Source: Pseudopedobacter sp037968815
GTDB lineage: Bacteria > Bacteroidota > Bacteroidia > Sphingobacteriales > Sphingobacteriaceae
Direction of reading: 5' to 3'
Length of the DNA stretch: 64,000 nt
Assembly (NCBI GenBank): GCA_037968815.1
Contig: JBBKWF010000008.1
Coordinates: 186,001-250,000, forward strand
This document shows, in pieces, positions 8,351 to 17,277 of this stretch (position 1 is its first letter; every line of letters begins with the position of its first letter). A program made the translations under genes and the position numbers. The notes beneath the pieces were generated by a model. That model saw only the letters and a list, made by a program, of their open reading frames with translations. It did not search any database and was not told the DNA's origin.

Positions 8351-10786
8351 ATGAGTTTTTGCAAAATTTTTCTGTTAACTAAGAGAAAAGCTCTCTTTAA
8401 AATATCCATTGTCTTATTTTTTTTGGCTCAAAATGTTAGTGCTCAAAATGTAGGTAGCGTTGCGGGAGTTGTAAAAGACGAGATTACTGCTGCACCAATA
8501 GATTTTGTAGCCGTTAGTATTTATAAAGAGGGAAGTGAAATTGCCGTCAAAAACTTCATGACAGATATTGAAGGACGTTTTGTGTTTAAGAATTTGTCTT
8601 TTGGTACTTATAAAATTAAACTCTCTTTTATTGGCTACAAAACCAAACTGATAGAAAGTATTACAATTAATAAAGAATTTTTAAATACGTATTTGTCTGA
8701 TATAAAGCTATCTAATTCGGATGAAAACACACTGCAAGAGGTGGTGATTTTTGATGATAAACCGGTGATAGAGTTTGGTGCAGATACCATTATATTTAAT
8801 GTTGATCAAAGCATACAGGCCGAAGGGAATACGGCGGTCGACTTGTTGAAGAGTGTACCTATGGTAACTGTAGATATAGATGGCAATACTGCTATTGCCG
8901 GTAAAGACAATACCCGAATATTTATAGACGGTAAACCATCAGATTTTACCGCCGAATCCATGACTGATTTGTTAAATATTCTTCCTTCTGAAGCAATTCA
9001 GAAAATTGAAGTTATTACAAACCCTGAGGTTAAATATTCTGCAGACGGCGATGGAATCATTAATATAGTTTTAAAAAAAGGCTATCAAATTGGCCTGAAC
9101 GGCAGACTGTCTTTTAAAGCAGGTACGCTTGGGGATGTCAACACAAACCTATACACTGCTTATGGTAAGGGTAAACTATCTATAACTAACAGCCTTGGTT
9201 TTAAGGACTCAAGAAAATCGACCAGTATATCAACACTCAGAAGTAACTTTAAGGAAGAGGAAGTTTCTTCTTTTATGGATCAATACGTTGATGGTTTAAT
9301 TGATAATCGCAGTTATAACCTAAGGTCGGCACTAAACTGGGATATTACTCCTCAACAAAACTTTCGTTTTTCTGCCCGCTATAATAATAGCCACAGCACT
9401 GGAGATTCGCATTTAGATGATCATAGACTTAATGCCTCTTTTATCGAGCAAAATCTCAGAATTCAAGATACAGATAATGGAAATAATTCTGCTAATATTA
9501 CTTTAAGTGCAGATTATAAATTCAAGATTAATAAAAAAAATGAAAAGTTATCAGCAGGGGTAACTTGGTTTAATAACTCAAGGTATAAAGATTTAGAGCT
9601 TTCTAGGCTGACCCATTATCCCAACGGAAATACCACTAATGCTTTAGGGAAACAAAATCAGAATGATATTAGTAATAATCGCTTACAATTAGATCTGGAT
9701 TATATCAAGCCTTTAACTAAGCTTACTTCCATTACTTTAGGAACCGTAATCAGGATTGCTAATAATGGCAACAATCAAAGCGCTTATGGATATGATTTTC
9801 AAAACATGGTGGATACCATCATTTCTCCGTTAACTAATAATTTTGAATATCAAGAAAGAGTTTATGATTTTTACGGCAGTTATAAGTTGAGAACAAAAAA
9901 TAAATGGACTTTCCGTGGTGGAGTAAGAGGTGAATTTACCAAAGTCTCTTTCGGGGAGACAGTAATAGGAGATAACCCTGTTCCTTACCACAATATTTTT
10001 CCAAATATTTCTATCAATAAAAACTATAAAAAGAAATACAATTTTGGCTTGAGTTATAGTATGCGAATAAGAAGGCCACGAGAAAACACTTTAAATCCAT
10101 CAATTAATGATAGTAACCAGTCTAATGTGAGCTTTGGTAATCCTCATTTAAAGCCATCTTACACCAATCAATTTCAATTCAGTTTTGGTACTTATGGTGC
10201 TAAATGGTCCTTAACTCCACGAGTTAGTTATGCAACAACAGCGCAAATGATAGAAAGGTATAGGTTCGTCCCTGATAGCCTTACTTATCAAAACTTAGGA
10301 AGCAATAAAGCCTTAACATTTAGCCTTTTAGGAAACTATAAGCCCTTAAAAGCCCTAACTTTAAACGGTGGTTATACTTTAAGTCGAAGAGATTACCAAT
10401 CTAAATCAGAATTTAAGTTAGGTATAACTGGCTTTAGTCATCTTGTTAAGTTGAGCTTAGTAGGGAAATTACCTCATAAAATAACTTACGAAGTACAAGG
10501 GAGTTATTATAGTAATACTACTGCTCAAGGGAAAAAAAAGGGTTCTATTGCTAATTCTTTCAGCTTAAGAAAAACTATTCTTAAAAATAAAGTGATGTTT
10601 CGGTTTACAGCATCAGACCCTTTCGGTGAGCAACATATTAACGAGTTTATTGAAGCGCTTACCTCAAATGGCGCCTTTTATAACCAGGTACGCAATAGGA
10701 CGATTAACAGCCGGAATTATAGTTTAACTTTGAGTTATAGTTTCACCAATGCCCGTAAAAGATTAAATAAACATCTCAAAGATTAA
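8351..10786 (+). CDS. TonB-dependent receptor-like outer membrane protein (OMP_b-brl_3 type)
   Basis: About 811 residues from ATG 8351; an in-frame TTG at 8342 is a less likely start. The N-terminus is a long signal peptide ending near NVSAQ. A carboxypeptidase-regulatory-like domain follows (GVVKDEITAAPIDFV, YKIKLSFIGYKT). Then comes a plug-like region: ADTIIFNVD, NTAVDLLKSVPMV, RIFIDGKPS, IEVITNPEVKYSADGDG. The rest is a large beta-barrel with alternating aromatic strands (pfam14905 type). It differs from SusC: it has no SusD partner and no SusC-type plug signature. Such proteins import or bind unknown ligands. The two flanking intergenic regions carry the shared ~68-base repeat, hinting at co-regulation with the following gene group. 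Confidence 0.8.
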   Translation: MSFCKIFLLTKRKALFKISIVLFFLAQNVSAQNVGSVAGVVKDEITAAPIDFVAVSIYKEGSEIAVKNFMTDIEGRFVFKNLSFGTYKIKLSFIGYKTKLIESITINKEFLNTYLSDIKLSNSDENTLQEVVIFDDKPVIEFGADTIIFNVDQSIQAEGNTAVDLLKSVPMVTVDIDGNTAIAGKDNTRIFIDGKPSDFTAESMTDLLNILPSEAIQKIEVITNPEVKYSADGDGIINIVLKKGYQIGLNGRLSFKAGTLGDVNTNLYTAYGKGKLSITNSLGFKDSRKSTSISTLRSNFKEEEVSSFMDQYVDGLIDNRSYNLRSALNWDITPQQNFRFSARYNNSHSTGDSHLDDHRLNASFIEQNLRIQDTDNGNNSANITLSADYKFKINKKNEKLSAGVTWFNNSRYKDLELSRLTHYPNGNTTNALGKQNQNDISNNRLQLDLDYIKPLTKLTSITLGTVIRIANNGNNQSAYGYDFQNMVDTIISPLTNNFEYQERVYDFYGSYKLRTKNKWTFRGGVRGEFTKVSFGETVIGDNPVPYHNIFPNISINKNYKKKYNFGLSYSMRIRRPRENTLNPSINDSNQSNVSFGNPHLKPSYTNQFQFSFGTYGAKWSLTPRVSYATTAQMIERYRFVPDSLTYQNLGSNKALTFSLLGNYKPLKALTLNGGYTLSRRDYQSKSEFKLGITGFSHLVKLSLVGKLPHKITYEVQGSYYSNTTAQGKKKGSIANSFSLRKTILKNKVMFRFTASDPFGEQHINEFIEALTSNGAFYNQVRNRTINSRNYSLTLSYSFTNARKRLNKHLKD

Positions 10787-10999
10787 TTTCTTATTGAATA
10801 TCAATCAAAGGTTTTTTTTAGAAGAAAGGTTTTAATGGACTAATGTTGAAAAACTTAATATGTAAGCTAAACAGTCAGTAAATTTTGTGGAGCATATTTA
10901 CTCATCTAGCTCTATTTTTATTAATGGAATGTTATACATCATTGCCTTAAAAATATTTTGATTAATTTTTCCTACGTGGTTTATTAAAATATCTAAAAT

Positions 11000-11067
11000 G
11001 ATAATATATCACATAAACTAGTGAATTTAGGTAATCTTTTAGTTTGAGTTATTGGCTAATTTTATCC
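11000..11067 (+). repeat. Intergenic repeat, copy B
   Basis: Positions 11000-11025 are identical to 8103-8128. The next ~40 bases are similar (AGTGAA, AATCTTTTAGTTTGAGT, ATTGGCTA). It lies about 330 bases upstream of the FG-GAP gene, in the same orientation as copy A relative to its downstream gene. Confidence 0.6.
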
Positions 11068-11157
11068 CGCCATATATAATAAGTACCTAAATACATACCT
11101 CTGCTACGTTTTAATACCTTTATAAGGTTTTTGTTAATGTTAGTTGGCTGTATAATC

Positions 11158-11188
11158 TTGTTGTAGGACTATGGTGTGATAATATTTG
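11158..11188 (+). promoter_or_regulatory. Candidate Bacteroidota promoter for the FG-GAP gene
   Basis: TTG (11158-11160), 20 bases, then AATATTTG (11181-11188), one base away from the TAnnTTTG consensus. The spacing equals that of the rpmH promoter in this window. It would give a leader of about 130 bases. Confidence 0.4.
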
Positions 11189-11326
11189 TAAACTAATTAA
11201 ACAATCAAATTAATCCGCTTATCTAGCGTTAAACATAAAGCCTTTAAATAAAAAAGCTAATGCTTAAATAGTTAAGATATCTAATTTTTTAAACGTACAC
11301 CAAAGAGAAATAATAAAAAAGTAAAA

Positions 11327-13294
11327 ATGATAAAATTATCCAGACTCTTATTTGTTCCGTTGTTTTTGGCTTGTGGAATCGCTCAAGCTCAGCAACAAAA
11401 GAATGATTTACAATTTTTAAAATACAATAACCCAGGATTAACGGTTGATTTAGGCGTAGGCTTATGGGGCTGGCCTATCCCAATTGACTATGATAAAGAT
11501 GGAGACATGGATCTTCTAGTATCAAGCCAAGGGAAGCCTTTCAATGGTGTTTATTTTTTTGAGAATAAAAGTGGAGATAAAAACCCGGTTTTTGCTAAAC
11601 CAGTTTGGTTAAACAAGTCGATTAAAGATATTCAAGTTTCTTATGTTAATGATCAAGCTCGTTTTACTGTTCCAGGATACGAACTTTTAAATTTCACCGA
11701 AACCTTTACTAAAGAGAAGAAAAAACTTTTCGATAAAGGTGATATTATGAAAGATATCAAAGGTAGAAACCGTTTTAATCAATGGAAAATGGTTGATTAT
11801 GAGGGTGATGGTGATGTGGATATTATCGTAGGTGTTGATGATTGGAACGATTACGGATGGGATAATGCCTACAATGATAAAGGCGAATGGACAAACGGAC
11901 CGTTACATGGTTATGTATATCTTATAGAAAATGTAGATGGTAAGTATGTAAACAAGGGTAGGATAAAAGCAGGTGGAAAAGATATAGATGTTTACGGTGC
12001 TCCTACACCAAATTTGGCGGATTTTGATGGAGATGGTGATTTAGATTTGATTTGTGGTGAGTTTTTAGATAGGCTAACCTATTTCGAAAACACGGGTACA
12101 AGATCCAATCCTGTATTTTCGGAAGGTAAATTTCTAGCTAATAGCGATGGAGTGATCAAAATGGATTTAGAAATGATTATTCCGGTTGCTGTAGATTGGA
12201 ATAAAAATGGACACGTTGATTTAGTAGTAGGTGATGAAGATGGTAGGGTTGCCTTAATTGAAAATACTGGTAAAACAAGTAACGGAATGCCATTATTTAA
12301 ATCGGCAATGTACTTTAAACAAGAGGCAGATAATGTGAAATTTGGAGCATTAGTTACGCCGTTTAGTACCGATTGGGATAATGATGGTGATGAAGATATT
12401 ATTTGTGGAAACTCTGCAGGACATATCGCATTTATCGAAAACTTAGGGATATATGATGGTATGCCAAGATGGGCCGCTCCACAATTGCTTGAAAGCGATG
12501 GAGAGGTTATAAGAATACAAGCTGGTAATAACGCCTCTATACAAGGTCCAGCAGAAGCAAAATGGGGATATACCACGCTTTCTGTTGCAGATTGGGATAA
12601 CGATGGCTTAAAAGATATTATTGTAAATTCTATTTGGGGACAAGTAGTTTGGTATAAAAATATTGGCTCAAAAACTAAGGCTAAACTGGGCAAAGTGCAA
12701 AATGTAACTGTAGCTTGGAAAGGTGATGCTCCTAAACCTAGTTGGAACTGGTGGACACCAGAACCAAACTCTTTAGTAACTCAGTGGCGTACAACTCCTT
12801 TTACTACCGATTGGAATAATGACGGCTTAGTTGATTTAATTATGTTAGATACTGGAGGCTATTTGTCTTATTTTAAACGTTATAAAAAACGTGGGGAATT
12901 ATTGTTGAAAGAACCTAAAAGAATATTTTATGCAACCAATTATTCAGAATTTGATCCTAGTCATAGGGTTAAAAATGCTAATCCTGGTGAATTAAGGTTA
13001 AATAACGGACAATTTGGAAAAAGCGGTAGGGTTAAATTTACCATAGCCGATTGGGATTTAGATGGTAAACCAGATATTTTAATCAATAGTGTAAACGTTA
13101 CGCTAATGAAAAATATGGGTAGAAAAAAAGGAAAGACGCTAATTAAAGATACTAGACCTGTTGCCGACTTAGTACTTGCTGGACATGATACTAGTCCAAC
13201 AGTTGTAGACTGGAATAAAGACGGTATTCCAGATTTATTAGTGGGAGCCGAAGACGGGCATCTTTATTATTTAAAAAATCAAAACACTAAATAA
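11327..13294 (+). CDS. Secreted FG-GAP/VCBS-repeat beta-propeller protein
   Basis: 655 residues with a signal peptide (1 to about 21, ending AQA). Nine Asp-rich FG-GAP/VCBS motifs of the type DWDxDGxxDI run along the whole length, starting near residue 54 (DYDKDGDMDLL) and ending near 630 (DWNKDGIPDLLVG). Each probably binds Ca2+ at the edge of a propeller blade. Between blades lies IQGPAEAKWGY (405-415), a segment also conserved in the two other FG-GAP proteins here, so it may be functional rather than structural. There is no T9SS tail and no lipobox. The next gene begins 8 bases after the stop, so they are probably cotranscribed. The enzyme class is not recognisable. Such propellers include lyases, glycosidases and binding proteins. 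Confidence 0.8.
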   Translation: MIKLSRLLFVPLFLACGIAQAQQQKNDLQFLKYNNPGLTVDLGVGLWGWPIPIDYDKDGDMDLLVSSQGKPFNGVYFFENKSGDKNPVFAKPVWLNKSIKDIQVSYVNDQARFTVPGYELLNFTETFTKEKKKLFDKGDIMKDIKGRNRFNQWKMVDYEGDGDVDIIVGVDDWNDYGWDNAYNDKGEWTNGPLHGYVYLIENVDGKYVNKGRIKAGGKDIDVYGAPTPNLADFDGDGDLDLICGEFLDRLTYFENTGTRSNPVFSEGKFLANSDGVIKMDLEMIIPVAVDWNKNGHVDLVVGDEDGRVALIENTGKTSNGMPLFKSAMYFKQEADNVKFGALVTPFSTDWDNDGDEDIICGNSAGHIAFIENLGIYDGMPRWAAPQLLESDGEVIRIQAGNNASIQGPAEAKWGYTTLSVADWDNDGLKDIIVNSIWGQVVWYKNIGSKTKAKLGKVQNVTVAWKGDAPKPSWNWWTPEPNSLVTQWRTTPFTTDWNNDGLVDLIMLDTGGYLSYFKRYKKRGELLLKEPKRIFYATNYSEFDPSHRVKNANPGELRLNNGQFGKSGRVKFTIADWDLDGKPDILINSVNVTLMKNMGRKKGKTLIKDTRPVADLVLAGHDTSPTVVDWNKDGIPDLLVGAEDGHLYYLKNQNTK

Positions 13295-13301
13295 AATCGC
13301 T

Positions 13302-14708
13302 TTGTTTTTCCCAAGAAAATATATAAAGTTTAAAAACATACAAAAAGAGTCGGTTCTTAATTGTGTCTCTTTTTGTATGCTGTTTTTTTGCTCTTGTGGT
13401 TTAACACAAAAAGAAAATATGAACTACCAAGAAAAGCAATTAACAAATGATGTTAAAGGTCATCTTTTAAATACAACTCAGTGTTTTTCGGCAGACGGAA
13501 AATGGTTAGTTTACGATACCAGAAATGATGATAGTAAAATAGCTAGCACTAGTAGTATTGAAATTGTAAATACCCATACTGGTGAGATTAAAGAACTTTA
13601 CCATACTCAAAACCAAACCGAGTATGGTCCTGGAGTTGGTGCGGTAACATTTTCGCCTGTAAAAGACAGAGTTGTTTTTATACATGGTATCCGAAATTCA
13701 AATGAACTAAACCCTTATGATTTTACTCGTAGAACAGGGGTGGCAATTGATGTAAACCGTCCGCAAGAAGCTATATTTATGGATGCTAGGGATGTTAACG
13801 AACCCTATACCGTTGGTGCATTAAGAGGAGGGACTCATGCCCACACTTGGAGTGGGGATGGAGAAGCAATAAGCTATACTTATAACGACGATGTTGTTGC
13901 AAAATTAAATAATCCAGAAATTAAAGACCTGAGAACAATCGGAATTATGTTTGCCGGAAAAGTAAATGTTGAAGATGATGGTTCTTTAGAAAATAATAGT
14001 GGAGAAATGTTTTCTGTTATTACCGCAAGTGTAACAGAGAATCCAAAGCTAAATAGTGATGAGATTGACAAAGCTTTTGACGAGTGTTGGATTGGAAATA
14101 ACGGTTATTTAAAAAGTGACGGGCAACGTCAGTACAGAGCAGTTGCTTTTCAGGGTAACGTTAAAAATGAATCAGGTGAAACCGTTACAGATATATTTGT
14201 AGTGGATTTACCTAAAGATTTAAATACGCTAAAATCAGAAACAAAACAAGGTAAACCCTCATCTCGCTTAGAAGTTCCTGTAAGTTTAAATCAGCGAAGA
14301 ATTACCCATCTTAAAGAAGGTGTGCAAGGACCTCGACACTGGCTCAGGACTACTCCAAATGGCGAAACTATTGCGTTTCTTTCAAAAGACAGCTTGGGTT
14401 ATATTAATGCTTTTGGTGTGTCACCAAACGGAGGCAAAGTAAAACAACTTAGTTTTCATAAATTTGATATCGAAAGTGGCTTCAATTTTAGCCCAGACGG
14501 AAAGTATTTAGCCTACATCGCTGATAAAGATATTTATATCACTGATATTAATACAGGAACTTCAACTAAGATAGCTGATAATGAATCGAGTACGAAACTT
14601 ACGGGTACAGTAACATGGTCTCCTGACGGAACCAAACTCGCATATAATAAATTCGTAAAAACTGAAAAGGGAGAGTTTCTTCAGATTTTTGTTTTAGAAA
14701 AACAATGA
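13302..14708 (+). CDS. TolB-like (PD40) beta-propeller protein, DUF3748-like, probable lipoprotein
   Basis: 468 residues. Repeated PD40/WD40-like segments mark a TolB-type propeller: FSADGKWLVYD, FSPVKDRVVFIHG, TWSGDGEAISYTY, FSPDGKYLAYIAD, TWSPDGTKLAYNK. The overall order and the YGPGVGAVTFSP and RTGVAIDV segments resemble the DUF3748 family. Start choice is uncertain. The longest frame uses TTG 13302 and gives a basic N-region plus a hydrophobic stretch ending FFCSCG, a plausible lipidation site; an ATG at 13377 would leave almost no leader. It follows the FG-GAP gene after only 7 bases and is therefore likely in its operon. The role is unknown. Confidence 0.65.
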   Translation: MFFPRKYIKFKNIQKESVLNCVSFCMLFFCSCGLTQKENMNYQEKQLTNDVKGHLLNTTQCFSADGKWLVYDTRNDDSKIASTSSIEIVNTHTGEIKELYHTQNQTEYGPGVGAVTFSPVKDRVVFIHGIRNSNELNPYDFTRRTGVAIDVNRPQEAIFMDARDVNEPYTVGALRGGTHAHTWSGDGEAISYTYNDDVVAKLNNPEIKDLRTIGIMFAGKVNVEDDGSLENNSGEMFSVITASVTENPKLNSDEIDKAFDECWIGNNGYLKSDGQRQYRAVAFQGNVKNESGETVTDIFVVDLPKDLNTLKSETKQGKPSSRLEVPVSLNQRRITHLKEGVQGPRHWLRTTPNGETIAFLSKDSLGYINAFGVSPNGGKVKQLSFHKFDIESGFNFSPDGKYLAYIADKDIYITDINTGTSTKIADNESSTKLTGTVTWSPDGTKLAYNKFVKTEKGEFLQIFVLEKQ

Positions 14709-15227
14709 TTTTAAAAAGCTTTCTTTTATAAATAATCTTTTCCGTGACTAGGGTAGCTTTATAATGTTACTGATAATTAAACAGAAACAATTAATCTAGT
14801 TAGTCTAAGTGATAGGGTAAACCTGTCGATGGAATTATTAAAGAAAATGTAACAAAATCCAACTAATAAAACAAGTTCTACTTCTTTTATTAGTTGGATT
14901 TATACTTGTTATTGCTTCTGATAAGTTAAAGGCTTAAAGCCAAGAAAAGCCTAATATATTAGCTTCCGCTAGATTGCCCAAATCAAATAAGCTTAGTAAC
15001 TATTTCAAATATTATTGTATAAGATAATACTACTCCAATCTTAGTTTGTAGGGTTTAAACAGGTTTAATGTTAGGGATCTAAGTTGAAATTCCTCGTGTT
15101 AATTGATGATAATATATTGGATATTATGGAAAATAAACGCTACACGCTCTTCATCTGATTAAACTATCTTAGTTTTTGCAATTATAAACATTCGCTCTTC
15201 CTAAAAAGAGTTCAAAATTTAAAAATA
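14709..15227 (+). other. Intergenic region before the second FG-GAP gene
   Basis: 519 bases without a gene. It holds a strong 17-base-pair hairpin (14855-14901) and a GATAATATAT element at 15108-15117, 120 bases before the next start. CTTAGTTTG-like words occur near 15034 and 15170, echoing the ~68-base repeat. Confidence 0.6.
14855..14901 (+). terminator. Strong intergenic hairpin, possible terminator
   Basis: The 17-base arm at 14855-14871 (AAATCCAACTAATAAAA) pairs perfectly with 14885-14901. It starts about 150 bases after the stop of the TolB-like gene. The 3' flank is TATACTTG, not a clean T-tract, so it may stabilise mRNA ends rather than terminate. Confidence 0.55.
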
Positions 15228-17228
15228 ATGTCCTTTAATCCAATTAAAAAAACACTTATACGTGGGTGGTTAGTGCTTGGTGTTTTAAGTCTAACTACGG
15301 GCAGTTATGCACAGCTTTCGAAGAATAACCTTTTAGAGAGTGGTAAGCCAATACTCAACGGAAGCTCTAATAATATAGGGACTTTTCCAAGCCCTTCTCT
15401 TACGGGTGTAATTATGGGATTAGCTAAGGCGAACAGTGATGAATATCCCGACCTTTTTATCCAATCAGACTCAAGAGCTCCTGGTACGTATGTTTATTAT
15501 TTCCAAAAACTTACAGAAAAGGGAGAACCTGTGTTTTCTAAAGGCAATAAAATAAAACTCCCTTTTCCAGATAAGGGGAAATATAGAAGTACAATTATTG
15601 AAACACCAAATCAAGAGATTCACGCATTTTGGCGTTTTGGAGGTAGCTCTATAAAATCATCTTTATTTAATAAGTCCACTACTTCTTTTGATCAGCTAAA
15701 ATCAATTAAGGTGAACGGCTTACCAAGAGGTTTTTCTTCTTTTGGTGTGATAAAAACTAAAGAAAATAAATACCTTTTTGTGTTTTCAATTGCAAAAGAA
15801 AAGACTTCCCCACAAATAAAGATGCATGTGGATAGCGCTTATTATACGCCAGAAGGCTATTGGCCTAATGAATTAAATGAAGTAGGTCTTTATGCTGCAT
15901 TGGTTAATAATTTAGATGATTTGAAAAGTTTACAGGCTGAGCCTTTAACAAGCTTAGATCAAACTTACTTTGGTATTAGTGGCTACACAGGCTATCAATC
16001 AAATGATAAAGAAGATTATGTGATTTACGGAACTAGGTTTGGTAATATACATGCCGTTCAGGTAGAAGACGGGAAATTGAAGGCGAATAAATATGTAGTT
16101 GATAAGAATCATATTATACAACGTAGTCCAACAATAAACGGCTACCCCGGATATTTTAAAGGGCCAAAAAATACAGAAGGGCTTTTGCTTTCAGGTGAGG
16201 GCGGGATATTTTTTTACCGTAATACGCAACAGAATGATAAAAATGGAAACCTTGTTTTTGAGAATGCCAGCCCCATCATGCAAGAAAGCCCTACACTTTA
16301 TGGCGGTTCTTTAGTGGTGCCAAGTTTGGCCGACTGGGATGGGGATGGTTTAATTGATATTATTTCTGGAAACTCAGCAGGTAATATCCTGTTTTTCAAG
16401 AATGCAGGGACTAATCAGAAGCCTAAATATCAAAACCCAGAAGCATTAAGCGCTGGAGGAGTTAAAATTCATGTTCAACCAGGTTATAGAGAAGATATAC
16501 AAGGTCCTCATGAAGCAAGATGGGGTTACGTTTGTCCGGTAGTTTACGATTGGAATGCTGATGGATTACCTGATATACTTACTGGGGATAGTCGAGGTAA
16601 GTTTATGGTTTACCTAAATAGAGGAACCAAGACTAAGCCTGAATTAGCTCCGGAGCAAGCACTTTATGTTAAAGGATTAAATGTGCATGGTGGCTGGCGC
16701 TCTACTCCTGGAGTGGCAAATTTAGCTGGAAAAGATGCGTATGTTATCTTAGATAGGGATAACCAGTTTCACCTTTATTATAAAATAGATGCACATAATG
16801 TTGAAGATGCTGGTAAACTAAAACTAACCGATGGTTCTTATATTAATGGACATAGACGTAGTGGAGGACAAGTTGGAAGAGCAAAAATACATCTAGTAGA
16901 TTGGGACGGTGATGGTGTAAAAGACATGTTGATAGGTACGGGTAGGGGAGCTTCTATACCAAACCCAGATACCGGTTTACCATATAACAGAGAGAAGAAA
17001 AATGAAGGTGCAGCAGTATTATTTATGAAAAATGCTGGTACAGATGCTGATCCGGTTTTTGAGTTTCCAAAAATGATGAAATTTAAAGGAAACGATATTT
17101 TGTTGGGCGCTCATTCCTGTGCTCCTTCAACTTCTAATATCGGCGGAGATGGTAAAACTTTGAACTTGATAATAGGTACAGAGAGTGGGACTTTTCTGTT
17201 TTATGACCGAAAAGATTTAAGCTGGTAA
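15228..17228 (+). CDS. Secreted FG-GAP/VCBS propeller protein, paralogue of the gene at 38722
   Basis: 666 residues with a signal peptide ending near GSYAQ. Three clear FG-GAP motifs lie near 367 (DWDGDGLIDIISG), 440 (DWNADGLPDILTG) and 558 (DWDGDGVKDMLIG). Between the first two is PGYREDIQGPHEARWGY (I424 onward). The N-terminal half (NGSSNNIGTFPSPSLTGVIM, DLFIQSDSRAPGTY, PRGFSSFGVI) is clearly homologous to the protein encoded at 38722-40695, including the shared ending FLFYDRKDLSW against FIFYERKDLSW. The conserved end and the lack of a sorting domain suggest periplasmic or surface location without T9SS. The beta-helix/module protein follows after 49 bases. Function unknown. Confidence 0.8.
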   Translation: MSFNPIKKTLIRGWLVLGVLSLTTGSYAQLSKNNLLESGKPILNGSSNNIGTFPSPSLTGVIMGLAKANSDEYPDLFIQSDSRAPGTYVYYFQKLTEKGEPVFSKGNKIKLPFPDKGKYRSTIIETPNQEIHAFWRFGGSSIKSSLFNKSTTSFDQLKSIKVNGLPRGFSSFGVIKTKENKYLFVFSIAKEKTSPQIKMHVDSAYYTPEGYWPNELNEVGLYAALVNNLDDLKSLQAEPLTSLDQTYFGISGYTGYQSNDKEDYVIYGTRFGNIHAVQVEDGKLKANKYVVDKNHIIQRSPTINGYPGYFKGPKNTEGLLLSGEGGIFFYRNTQQNDKNGNLVFENASPIMQESPTLYGGSLVVPSLADWDGDGLIDIISGNSAGNILFFKNAGTNQKPKYQNPEALSAGGVKIHVQPGYREDIQGPHEARWGYVCPVVYDWNADGLPDILTGDSRGKFMVYLNRGTKTKPELAPEQALYVKGLNVHGGWRSTPGVANLAGKDAYVILDRDNQFHLYYKIDAHNVEDAGKLKLTDGSYINGHRRSGGQVGRAKIHLVDWDGDGVKDMLIGTGRGASIPNPDTGLPYNREKKNEGAAVLFMKNAGTDADPVFEFPKMMKFKGNDILLGAHSCAPSTSNIGGDGKTLNLIIGTESGTFLFYDRKDLSW

Positions 17229-17277
17229 TTGATTTTAAATATTAAATAATTTAAAGAATGTGTTTTTAATAAATTTT

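Larger units (their letters stand above)
10787..11326 (+). other. Intergenic region before the first FG-GAP gene
   Basis: 540 bases with no coding signal. It contains copy B of the ~68-base repeat (11000-11067) and a promoter candidate (11158-11188). Confidence 0.6.

Noticed and set aside
8103..11067. CRISPR array from the repeated intergenic sequence
   Set aside because: Only two copies lie almost 3 kb apart with a gene between them, and no cas genes or spacers were seen.
12079..12693. 204-codon open frame on the minus strand inside the first FG-GAP gene
   Set aside because: It lies wholly opposite strongly supported FG-GAP repeats, and its Ser/Pro-rich composition is the mirror of the Asp/Gly repeats.
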